Shown piece by piece: positions 48,060 through 58,347 of a DNA stretch of 64,000 nt; within the stretch, counting starts at the first letter, position 1, and each line of letters begins with the position of its first letter. The position numbers were made by a program, and so were the translations under genes. The notes beneath the pieces were generated by a model, which was not told where the DNA came from, did no database searches, and was given only the letters and a program-made list of their open reading frames with translations. Source of the stretch: Daedaleopsis sinensis (lineage: Eukaryota; Basidiomycota; Agaricomycetes; Polyporales; Polyporaceae); the NCBI GenBank assembly GCA_033807695.1, contig CM066310.1, positions 868,001 through 932,000 of the forward strand, in the 5' to 3' direction.

Positions 48060-50538
48060 ATGTCTGCTCAATCATCTGGTGCATCTACACTCGACTACAA
48101 TGCTAGGCGACACGCAATTTCTCGACAAAACCTTGAGAAGGCGCGTCAGCGCGCGTTAGAAGACCATGGGTACAATTCGGTCGCCACCCGGGATGTGATG
48201 AGTTCGGAGCTGCACAAACGGACGGGTATGCATCCTCGTGAGTGGCAACTCGACGTGGCTGAGGCGTTCTGCCTGGGATTGGACTGCACCGTGATAGCAG
48301 GCACGGGCGCCGGCAAGACCATCCCTTTCTTGCTGCCATCACTCCTTCCCCAAAATCAAGACAAGACTTCGATTGTCTTGTCTCCTCTAAAAGCACTGCA
48401 ACGCGACCAGGTGTGCACCTCTCGGCTATTGAAAACACACTATGTATATGTGGTAGTAACCGCTACTTTTACTAGACTCGTCGTTTCAGAAGCGCTGGCG
48501 TTGCTGCAGTCGCAGCCAACGGTGACACATGGTCCGACACCATGAGAAAGGTACATAGTCTACTCGTGTACTATGCGAACGATTGCTGACATATTTGTAG
48601 AACCTGTTGTCTCATCAGTACCGTACAGCATTCACGTCGCCAGAGATGCTTCTTAAGAACATCTCAGCCAAGGAGACATACACGAAGCTAGGCCTTGGTG
48701 GGCGGGTCTCGGGTCTCGTAGTGGACGAGGCGCACTGTATATCTCAGTGGGGGGGTGATTTTCGCCCTGCCTACTCAGACTTGAGCAAAGCGAGAGCAAT
48801 TGTGCCCAGCGGCACCCCCGTGATGTGTCTGTCCGCGACAATGACCCGACAAGATATAGCAGAAGCGGAGAGCACGTTGCTCATTGACGCTAACAAGGCC
48901 TTCTACCTGAACCTGGGCAATGACAGACCAAACATCAAGTCCCGGGTGCTGGAGATGAAGAACTCGGAGGATTTCGCCGTCCTCGATCCGCTCCTCAACC
49001 TCTCGCGTGTCGACCTTCCAAGTGACATCCCTAAGACACTGATATTTACAAACACTCGGGGTTTAACTCAGCGAATCTGGCGATATCTTCGGAACCAACT
49101 TAGCCCTGATCTGCATGGTAACATCGACTTCTTGCATGCCTTTCGTCGCCGTCGTGCACGTCGAAAGGTTATGGACCGTTTCACAAATGGTAACGTGAGA
49201 ATCTTGGTGGCTACTGAGGCTGCGGGAATGGTAAATACATTCACTCTTGTTGCATTGAACACTCAAGGATTCACACTGGCATATTTAGGGTGCCGACATC
49301 TCCAATATCGAGCATGTCATTCAATTTGGCGCGCCGATGTCTCTCTCAATATGGATCCAACGTGCAGGGAGATCAGGCCGCTCTCCAAACATAGTGGCTA
49401 CTGCGACCCTGCTGGTTGAGAGATCGGTATTTAAGAAGGTCAAGAAGCGTGCAAGAAAGCGTCGCAAAGTGTCAAGTATCAGAGCAACCGCTCGAGAGCC
49501 CGAGCATGCTGATGGTGTCGACTCCGAGGCGTGGAAGAAGAAGATCCATCCTTCACTACGAAAATATCTTGAGAGTCCCGGATGCCGCCGCGACATTGTG
49601 GATGAGCACTTCAACAATCCAAAAAGGGTCCAGAGTGAGTATCGTATGTCTCTCGGAACTCGAAGACCTTGCTAATAACCCATGTGCATCAACCATAGGG
49701 TCTGCGTCCGAGCGCTGTTGTGACAGATGCGCAGAAGCCGCAACGTCACACGCCGTTCAACAACCGCTTCTTATTCCCACCGGTGATGATAGTGACAGCA
49801 GCAGCGACGAGGGCTCTGGCCTTGAAGACATTCTTTCATCTCTCCCTTTATCCCGTAAACGCACTCGTCCTTCCGACACTACTGCTGTACTCCATCCTTC
49901 CCGTATGTCCCTCAGCAGCAACTCGAACACATCCCAGCCCGCCTTGCCCCGACTCTCTGCCTTGCCAAAATCAACCCACACGGCGGCTCCTCAAGTACCT
50001 CAAGTCCGGACGATGGCATATCGTGAAGCGGCGGTGACTGCATTGGAGGAGTTGAGGGCACATCTCATGGCTACCCGGTACGCACGCTCTCCTTATGGTG
50101 CAAAGGGCATTCTCTCGGACGAGATGATTGCTATTCTTGCCCATGATGCGCGCCTCAAAACTATCGAAGACATCGAGCGTCGACTGCGGAAGCCCCCATT
50201 GGGTGTTCGCTCGCCGCCACGGACAAGAAGTCCTTGACGTTCTGCAAGCTGTCGATGCTGCACATGCCCGGCAGAAGCTAGCTCGCAAGAGGCTGCACGC
50301 TGCGACTCCCAATGACGAAAATCACCCTCCGTCGCCTCAGCCCCCTCGCATCGATGAAGCAGAGCCCCGCAATGTCGAGATTGCACTGGACTTTCCGGGC
50401 AGCAGCCTTCAGCGTCTCATGACAGACTCGGCGGCGGTTACATCCACCGCTCCGATAGGCCGCACGGTAGTACCTCCCAGGCCCCGTCCAGTTGTCAAGT
50501 CCTCTAGTCCCTCTAACAGCTTAAAGGTGCGTCCATGA
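48060..50538 (+). CDS. RecQ-like DNA helicase of the transposon, one frameshift
   Basis: Exons about 48060-48412, 48490-48550, 48601-49230, 49289-49634 and 49699-50538. The first ATG lies 85 bp inside the left repeat. Motifs in order: Walker A AGTGAGKTIPF, LSPLKALQRDQ, VVDEAHCISQWGGDF, LSATMTRQD, TLIFTNTRGLTQRIWRYL, RILVATEAAGM and IWIQRAGRSGR. A small cysteine cluster (ERCCDRC) and a low-complexity C terminus follow. One reading frame ends at 50235. Shifting by one base in the five-cytosine run at 50193-50197 restores HWVFARRHGQEVLDVLQ and runs to 50538. This is either a real frameshift or a homopolymer error. The first junction is uncertain and a small exon may be missing there. The helicase probably helps process the element during transposition. 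Confidence 0.82.
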
Positions 50539-50724
50539 CACATGTTTCCAGATCTCATTGGCTAGCCGCTAATGTTATATTGTGGCAGTCCGACGCTGAA
50601 AGTCGTACTTCCCAAATACATCATCACACTTCCGGCTCTATTCCAGCTCAGAGTACGCTATCTCTATCACACGTCACAACTGTTAGCACAACCAGCAACT
50701 TTGTCTGGCCAATTTAATCCCAAG

Positions 50725-53653
50725 TTAGTCAGATACAGGTCCGTCATCGTCGCTACCCTCTTCAGTGGCATACTCCGCATCCTCTCCTTCTGACATTGCC
50801 TCCCAGTTCTCCGCCGTCGATCTCACAAACGTTCGTCGATCTACCCATCGTTCCATTGGCAGAATGAGGTGGAGAAGACCCTCGACACCGAAGTCTTTGA
50901 CCATGTCCCCCTCGTTGAACGAGCGCTCAGGCACCGTATGGTAGAGTCGTTCCGAAATGTACTTGTCCTGCAATGCCAATATGCCCTTCATGTCTCCGGG
51001 ATCCGTGTGATGGCTGTAACGAGTCCAAGTCCGAAACTCTCGCTCGACATGGTGCGACAGTGCTTGAATGACAGGAAGGGCGGGGTGAAGTTTTTTGAGA
51101 TACTTCCAGTCTATGTTTGGTCCTTGAGGACGATGTGTCACCTGTCAACCATTCCGACAAAACAGTGCCTTAGTTTCTCTCTCAAGGTATACAAACCAAT
51201 GGGAGACAAGATAGTACAATACTACTTACCTTAATATCTTTGATCCGTGCCTCTTGTGCCCGATCAATTGGAGTGTGCCCATCTCGCTGACCAGAACTAT
51301 TCACAAGCCAACAGTTGCCTCTAACAAAGTCGCTGAAAGGATAGAACAGAGTGTAATTAACATTGGTCAATATTCAAAGTGCCCATGACTGATAGTGTTC
51401 AAGTTGTGATCTTACCTCACTTTAGCAGGCCACTCTCGCTTCAAACCTTGCAGTAACTCCAGGCATTCCGTCAAGTAGTGCGAGTTCCGTCCTCCTGCGA
51501 ACCGCATAACCAGATGGGGAAGCATTGCTTCCATCATACCAACATCCCCCAACTTGATTGCCTTGTCAAGTACGACGTACGAGAGAGTATCGCGCACGAA
51601 CATCATTGCTTGCTGCTTTGTCCGATCTCGGCTGAATACTACATCCACATTGTCCTCCTCTGTGACGCCGGGACCAGGATCCAGTGCATCGATGGCGTGG
51701 GAGGAAGCATATGTTGCAGCGATCTTATGTGCCCAGTTCACAAGAGCCGCAGCGTCATGCTTGCGCAAGTCGGCGATTTTAGAGGCGCCAGAGATTGTGA
51801 GCCAGCATGTGCGGAGGTGCGCTTCTAGAACGTGGTAGAGGGCTCTTTCAAGATTGTCGTGGAAAGGACCCTTCGTCGAGGCCTTGTCTAGCCCTTTCCG
51901 ATTAAGAACCACAAACGCATGTTTGAGTAGACCAACCCCGGTCTCGGTAGCCAGGTACTGCTTGTGAAGAGATTTTGCATACGCCATTTGCAGGTGAAGC
52001 CAGCCAAATATAGGTAGGATGAAATCGAGTCGGTCGTAGGAATTCTCGTCTTGACCACAGAACTTCTGAAGCCCACGGATGCGGTCGACCGTCAGTTGAT
52101 CGCCGACCCAATACACGATCTCCTCGGTGCTGAGTTTCCTTCTCGCCGCTTCGTTCGTCACGCCCATCTGTTTGAGGAGCTTTGCAATGACCTTGTCGTT
52201 GTCCTCATACGACGCCTCCGGGATGGATAGAGTGCCGAGCATATACTGAAGTGTGACCGTCTCAGGTCCGCAGGGGAGCGAGTTGATTGGGACTGGCGGA
52301 TCAAGCGCTGTGCTCGACTTAGAGGGGTAGGTATGCAGATCGAATTCGGCAGAGTCGAGGAGGACACGGAGAACATGATGAACACGGTGATCATCAATAG
52401 ACGGCCAGTGCTGTTCCCCAAGTTCGACGATATCGAGCGCGGTCAGTGGGTTCTCCATGCCTCGCGCACGCTGACGGCGTAGAGCACGGTTTAATTCCGG
52501 ATCCTTCAAAGGTGAGTTCTTCTTCACATACACTGTCGCAGCGGTGCCGCTCCCAAACTCGGAAGGGTTGTCTAAGCGTTGGGAGAACACACGGAAGGAG
52601 ATCTGGAGGTTGTCATGTGAAGGGATGCGAGGAAAGATCTTGAGGAGCTGCACGACCTCGTCCATCGCCTCCTTGGATAGCTGGCTGACGGCATTTGTTG
52701 TCCACTTCGAGCTCATGGTGATCCCGAGCGCATGAAGTGTGTCGCATCCTTTGGCTGTGAGACCCTTGAACTTGAAGTAGATGGCGAATATCCGCTGCAG
52801 AATATTACACTGCTGCGTTCGGGAGTAAAGAATCATAGCAATCATAAGCATGACCAGCTAGTATGTCATAGTGACAATCTCATCAGCACGGTAGAAGCAA
52901 AGTTAAAGGGATCAAATCACTTGCATTGCTCGGATCCTTATGCTTGTTCACCTCGCGCTGCTTCTCGGTATACGCGCAAAGGTCAAGGAAACGCCACAAT
53001 GTAGGGGCCAACCTGCGCATAGTGCCCTGCAGCTCATCTAGACGTAGCTTGGTGAGACCTTCCTTCGTCAACCCTTCTTCAGTAGCCCTCAGGTGCGGAT
53101 CCAGCTTCTTCAACTCCTGTGATACCTTCTTCAGCAGCAGATCCATCGCAAACTTCTCGAGGATTCGGCGTCCACCCTCGGGCCGGGCACGATGAGAATG
53201 TGTCGAACATGGAGGTGCCGCCCAGACGCGGAGGATTCGCTCAAGCTCCGGGCTGACTAACAGAGCCTTTCGATGCCCACGAATCTGCGCATCGGCCGCA
53301 CAGTCTGCATCTCCCCAGCTGAGAGCCTCGAGGAATCCGGGCAGAGTCATCTGCTTGGAGCCCACCCACTGTGTCTTGATGTATGTCAGGATATTTTTGA
53401 CGGCTCGGCACTTCGAGCTCAACTGAGCATTGGAATCGGAACGACGCTCCTCGTCAAATCGAACCTCTGCGGCCTCAGCCTCGCGTGCTCCCGCGTCATC
53501 GTAAGGATCGAGCTCGGGGGTTGCTTCAAAGATACTATCAGGAGTCGGATCTTGCTCATCGGGCTCCATCCAGTCCAGTCGAACGTCGTCGGATAGATCC
53601 TCGGGTTCGCCATCATCGAAGAGACTGTAGTTCTCATGTGTATGTAACGACAT
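50725..53653 (-). CDS. DUF6589-like protein of the transposon, candidate transposase
   Basis: Four exons (53653-52925, 52857-51416, 51332-51230, 51141-50725) give about 896 residues in one frame, starting MSLHTHENYSLFDDGEPED. The first intron appears to be a GC-AG intron: AAT is followed by GCAAGTG and the intron ends CATACTAG. This joins KHKDPSN to LVMLMIAMILYSRTQQ, a junction typical of DUF6589 proteins. Other family blocks are QFCGQDENSYDRLDFI-like sequence, NRALRRQRARGME, LPIFGWLHLQMAYAKSLHKQ, RGNCWLVNSSGQ and THRPQGPNIDWKYLKKLHP. The end is acidic (SEGEDAEYATEEGSDDD). I cannot place a catalytic acidic triad by eye. The start lies 47 bp inside the right repeat, so the repeat likely acts as its promoter. 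Confidence 0.82.
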
Positions 53654-53699
53654 GCGGAACGAGGCGACAAGACGCGTCGAGATGTGGGAAGAGGCAAGG

Positions 53700-53906
53700 A
53701 AGTACGGTAGGGCGTCTGCGTAACAGGCAGGCGATCTCACCATCTAATCTGAGCGCGCGTGGCGGGGCGGGCGAGCCGAGCTCTGTGACCGTGACGAATT
53801 TGAAATCGGGGGGTACGTAGGGGGTCTCTATCAAACTGCCCCAGACGTCTGAGTAGCCGCGGTGGTGGGGTGCGGGCGTTCTACTCTACGTCTGGGTACG
53901 AGACCA
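53700..53906 (-). repeat. Right terminal inverted repeat, 207 bp
   Basis: Identical inverted partner of 47768-47974. The same short open frame starting MIETPYVPPDFKFVTV is present on the minus strand. Confidence 0.93.
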
Positions 53907-53915
53907 CCATGCAAG
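53907..53915. repeat. Target site duplication, right (CCATGCAAG)
   Basis: Matches 47759-47767 exactly. Confidence 0.9.
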
Positions 53916-55323
53916 ATACTTAAGTTGTCTAGTGTAGGCGGCGGAACGTAGACGCCCACTCGTGAGCGTTAGTGGTACCGGCCGTCCTCCGGAGGAGGTC
54001 CGGCCAAGAACCGGGTTTCTACATAGACAAGGGGGTTCTTACCAGCACCCGGGGTTTCCAAATAGATTTATCCGAGGGATGGAGGGGTGGGAGATGGAGG
54101 ACAGAAAGGGCTCGAGGGTGACGCGTCCTTCTCAGCACCAATAGTACTGAGTATCGTTCCGCCGACATTATGATTGGCCGCAAGTTCATTGAACCTTCCT
54201 TCGCGGGAAATGCCGGGCGCTCATCTACGCATATGAGTAAAGTGACATGGGTACGTATCAGTAGTACTTGCAGTCGATTGCAACTGGTTACTTACTTTGA
54301 CTTGTTCCTAAAGTGACATGTCCCGGACGTTTGTACTTGTAATCTACCAACTCAGTAATATGAAAGTCATTTATACACTGAGGCAACGGCCCGTGCACGG
54401 TGATGCGAATCGCGAACCTGGAGTTTCGCAGATCAGTACTCAGTGTTGAACGTTGAGCTTGCAGTGTGCGTGTGCATCAGCTAAAACGCGATCGCAAAGT
54501 CGAGAGTGAATGGACTACCATAGTGGATGGCACATACATCGGTATACGTATGTAGTACAGCGCTTTTCGATCGGGACGGGAGAGCAACAGGAAACCCAGG
54601 GAACGACAGCGACAGCGACCGACCGACACCCGGTGCTGGATGGGATATCGATGATACAGGGGCGGGAAATCGGGATGCAGTGACGGACCCGGATGTGTAA
54701 CACGTAGGGGGTTCGTGCGAGGCTGCGCGGGTGTGGGCTTGCCGCATGCATGATGTGCCTGGCTATCTTACTATCGGCGCGGGGTACAGTGGCAGAGCAG
54801 AGCTGAGGGACGAGAGGCGTAGGCGTAGGCGTAGGCGGATACAAGACGATATGAGAGATAAGTATAGATCGGAGAGACACACAACAATGCGGGCTAGTAT
54901 ATGTCGTCGCCCCGCCGATGGGGAGAAAGGAGCGAGGCGGCGAGGTGCGGGGAGCCGAGCCCCGAGCGGCTATCCAATGACACTCGAAGAACGGGGGGAC
55001 AGGTACTTTTCGGAGTCCATAGGTGAAGGAATCGAAGCCAAGACGAGTGGAGAGGCGGATATCGGGCTCTTAGGAGAGAGGGGTAGAGGTCGAGAGTACC
55101 AAGAGAAGCCGCGGAGGAAATAGGTCAAGTTGAGGAAAGAAACCGAAGCCCAAACGAGTTTGACGGCGGGCTCGCGAAATTCGAAGGCGAGGGGCGAAAA
55201 GAGGAGACCGCCGCCGCATAACTTACGGCTCTTGTTAAGTTACACTTCCGCACCTGACGCGCGCGCGGGGATCGCGGGCCGCAGCTCGCCAGGCGACTAC
55301 CGGCCTGACTCGGAGGACGGGAG
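53916..55323. other. About 1.4 kb without a confident gene
   Basis: Includes the inverted dispersed repeat at about 54030-54085 and a short GGCGTA hexanucleotide run near 54815-54838. The plus-strand frame at 54731-55123 is Arg/Glu-rich with no motif and runs towards the permease 3' end. Confidence 0.35.
54030..54085 (+). repeat. Dispersed repeat, inverted partner at 46682-46740
   Basis: Shares GGTTTCCAAATAGATTTATC and nearby TTCTTACCAGC with the F-box copy 2 upstream region. It is probably a fragment of the same promoter sequence. Confidence 0.7.
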
Positions 55324-57673
55324 CTAGATGGCATCGAAGCTCGACGCGTCCTTCGTGTGCGAGTGCTCGTCGACGGACGACGGCGAGTGGCGCTGCTGCA
55401 TCTGCACCTCGTTGTGCGCGACCCCGCTCGTCCCCGCGATGACCTTGATCCACCCGGGGACGATGCCGCCAGGGGGGATCACCCAGCGCTCCGCGAGGTC
55501 GTAGTTGGGTGGCGCGATGCCGGTGGCCTTGCGGATCAGCCAGGCGGGACCGTTGATCACGATGTAGGTCGCGAGACCGGCGATGACACCGTACGCGATG
55601 TTGTAAGTGAGCGGGATCGTGAGGATCGTGATGAAGGCCGGAACGGCGTCGCCGACGTAGTCCCAGTTGATCTCGCGGGTGCTAAGGGACAGGTGAACGT
55701 CAGGGATAGTGAACACATGGCGGGGTGGATGCGCAACTCACTTGCGGATCATGAGGGAGCCTACGATGACGAGGGCACCCCCAGTTGCCCATGAGGGAAT
55801 CGACGCGAAGATGGGCGCGAAGAAGACGCAGATGAAGAAACAAAGCCCGGTGACGATCGCGGTGATGCCGGTGCGCCCGCCCTCAGCGATACCGGTGGCA
55901 GACTCGATGAAGGCGGTGACGGGGGACGTGCCCATAAGCGCACCCATGGAGATGGAGAACGCATCGATGCAGTACGCCATGGTGGAGCCCTCGAAGTCGA
56001 GCGTCACGGGGTCACGCAGACCAGCGAACTTCGCCATCGAGTACAGGGTACCGGTGGTGTCTGCGTCATCGCGTATCAACGTCTGCATGGCACCGTGATG
56101 AGGCGTCCGGCTTACCGAGGATATCGACGTATAGGAACGTGATAAGGGCGTACCATACGCGACCGTTGCCGTAGTTGTGCTAGAGCGATGACGGAGGCGT
56201 CAGCGACATCGACGCGGTGAGTGCAGGAAAACCAACCGAAATAGCGTTTCCGGTGTGCTTGAGCGGCCAGAAGGTGACGACTTGCTTGAAAAAGTCGAAG
56301 GCGGCGTTGCCCGCGTCCGTATCAGGGAAGTAGGTGACAGCGGTATGACGCGGCCAGGAGATGATGGAGGTGAGAAAGATACCGATAAGCAAGGCACCCT
56401 TGACACGGTACAGCATCAGGAAGATTGTCAAGATACTGCGTATGAGTGACATGACCCCATGAGCCGAGCGCCAGGCGTCAATGCAGGCGAGATACGCACC
56501 CGCCAGTGAAGATACCAAGCCACATGGTGGGGCTGCGAAGCACCTTCGTGTTGCAGTAGAAGGGGAGCGTGGGGTCCGCGTAATCCTCAGGGTTGCATCC
56601 ACCGAGGCCGACGAGGTTGGTAGTGTCCCCGCCGATGACGAAGAGGCCGCCAGATGCTAGTCCAGATCTGGTCAGGGGCGTGAGAGAGCCACTGCGTATA
56701 GGGCGACTTACAGAGACCGATGAATGCTATGAAAAAGCCGATACCTGCACCTACAGCCAGCACGAGAGATTGAGGCATGACACGGGCGAGCCATTGACGC
56801 AAACCCAGGAGAGAGAGGATCAAGAAGATCCATCTACGACGCATCGCAATGAGATCGGGGGACGATGAGGCCTTGAGGATTGCCACGCATTGACAGTTGG
56901 ACGCACCCTTCCAAGAAGACCGCAGCCATAGCTTCCCGATATGTTATTATACCACTACCATGGAAGCCGACGACTGAATAAGCCAGCTGGATCGCGAAGT
57001 CAGCGAGGGAAGAAGGTGGGGGAGCAGAAGAGGGTGACAGAAGAAGCTCCCAATGTTTGTGCGGATCGACGTTGCGGGGGCAGTAGAAATGACGATGACG
57101 ACGAGGGGGGAGACTCACGTATGCATTCAAGCCCAAACCAGGAGCCATCCCGACCGGAAGGTTCGCAAACGTGCCCATGAGGACAGACGCGAGTGATGAG
57201 ATGGCCGCAGTGGTGGTGATGATATCACGTTGAACCTCGGCGAGACAAGTATTATAGTCCGGGTCGGTGAGGCATCCGTCACCGGTGGGACACTCGCAAG
57301 TTCCTCCGGAGTCCTTCAGGATGGACGCGTTGACGGAGATCTGGAGTAGGAAGGGGAGATCTAAATTCAAGGACGACGTGCGAACGAAGGCAAGAGTACG
57401 TACGATGTATGCCATGGCGGCCCATGTTGTGATGCCAGCACGGATCTCGGTCTAGGAAAAGGAGATGGGTATATGCGTGTCGAAAGGGACAGAAAGACGT
57501 ACGAAGAACCGTGAGCCTTCGCGCTCCTTGGGATGACCTGAACCCTCCAGGCGGAAGTGCCTCCCGACAAAGGAGTCAGCGACCTGCGGAGAACGAGGAG
57601 GTCAGGGAGAAGAAGGGAACGAGGAGGAGGATGGACGAACCTGGGCGTTCAACCTGTCGATGAAGCCAACCAT
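55324..57673 (-). CDS. AzgA-type purine (adenine/guanine/hypoxanthine) permease
   Basis: Eleven exons (57673-57641, 57583-57503, 57452-57405, 57340-57119, 56986-56907, 56833-56712, 56656-56500, 56435-56237, 56179-56116, 56060-55742, 55681-55324) give about 560 residues, near the usual length. It is a plasma-membrane proton symporter of the AzgA branch of NCS2. Family blocks: TEIRAGITTWAAMAYI and ISVNASILKDSGG; LPVGMAPGLGLNAY; YSVVGFHGSG then YREAMAAVFLEGWIF; IGGDTTNLVGLGGC; SIISWPRHTAVTYFP; FLYVDIL then TTGTLYSMAKFAG; and MGTSPVTAFIESATGIAEGG, a conserved substrate-site segment. C-terminal helices include AFITILTIPLTYNIAYGVIA. The Cys-rich luminal loop (GGTCECPTGDGCLTDPDYNTC) is typical of the family. 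No disruption is seen. Confidence 0.93.
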
Positions 57674-58123
57674 GGTCGTCGATGCGTGCAAAAAATGCAG
57701 CGAGAGATGCGGGGGGTGATCTGCGGTTGGTCTCGCCCATTTTATCTGACCACTCGGCACTCGCTAGCTCGCTAACGGTTTTTTGATAACACTGACCCAG
57801 ATCCCTGAGTTCAGATATCCCCTTTTGATCGCCCGACGGCCGCTCCAATCACCGGGGCGCCGACGCCCGGCTGTTCCTCATGCATCCACCACCACCCACC
57901 ATGGCCCACCGGTGCCTGTCTGCGCATGAGCCGTTCACCCGCCGACGGAGTATGTACTGTCAACCGGTGCGTCAATGGCTAGCTCCTTCTAGTTCCTAGA
58001 TATCTCTCTTACGACTACTGTCCAGGCTTTTCCCGCCTCCCAAGGACAGAAAACACAGCACACGAAACTTTGCGGATGGATATATGATCAGCTTCGCAGA
58101 TAATAGTGAACGGATGAACTTAC
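57674..58123. other. Promoter side of the permease, no gene recognised
   Basis: No domain in any frame. It includes the 5' flank of the permease gene. Confidence 0.4.
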
Positions 58124-58347
58124 GCATAAACAGATCCTCCAGTAAGTACTTTGTGAACAGTGTCATGGCTCCCAGCGGCGTTTCGCCCAATGCCCATAGG
58201 TATGCTTCTAGCGCTTCTGTTGCCGGTTCGAAGTCTCCAGCGCACCACCAGCCATATGCATCACCGTCCATCATGAGAAGCTCCTGCAGGACGCCCAGCC
58301 TATCGCAACCAGCCAGATCGCAGAGTCGCGAAGTCAGGGACTCGAAC
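58124..58347 (-). CDS. Possible internal exon of an unidentified gene
   Basis: A minus-strand open segment between a CTACCCAG acceptor and a GTAAGT donor. It reads FESLTSRLCDLAGCDRLG, then GDAYGWWCAGDFEPATEALE and LGAMTLFTKYLLEDLFM. Composition looks protein-like, but I do not recognise the family and could not join it to other exons. Confidence 0.35.

Larger units (their letters stand above)
47768..53906. mobile_element. TIR DNA transposon with RecQ-like helicase and DUF6589-like gene (Academ-related, probably AcademH type)
   Basis: A 6139-bp element. Its ends are identical inverted repeats of 207 bp starting TGGTCTCGTACCCAGACG, flanked by a perfect 9-bp direct duplication, CCATGCAAG. Inside are two convergent genes: a RecQ-like helicase reading rightwards and a DUF6589-like protein reading leftwards. 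Each starts just inside one repeat, and their stops are 186 bp apart. The identical repeats show a recent insertion. From memory, a helicase-carrying lineage of Academ transposons (AcademH) has been described in animals and fungi, with target duplications longer than in other Academ elements. This element fits that description, but assignment needs sequence comparison. The DUF6589-like protein is the natural transposase candidate. Confidence 0.88.
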
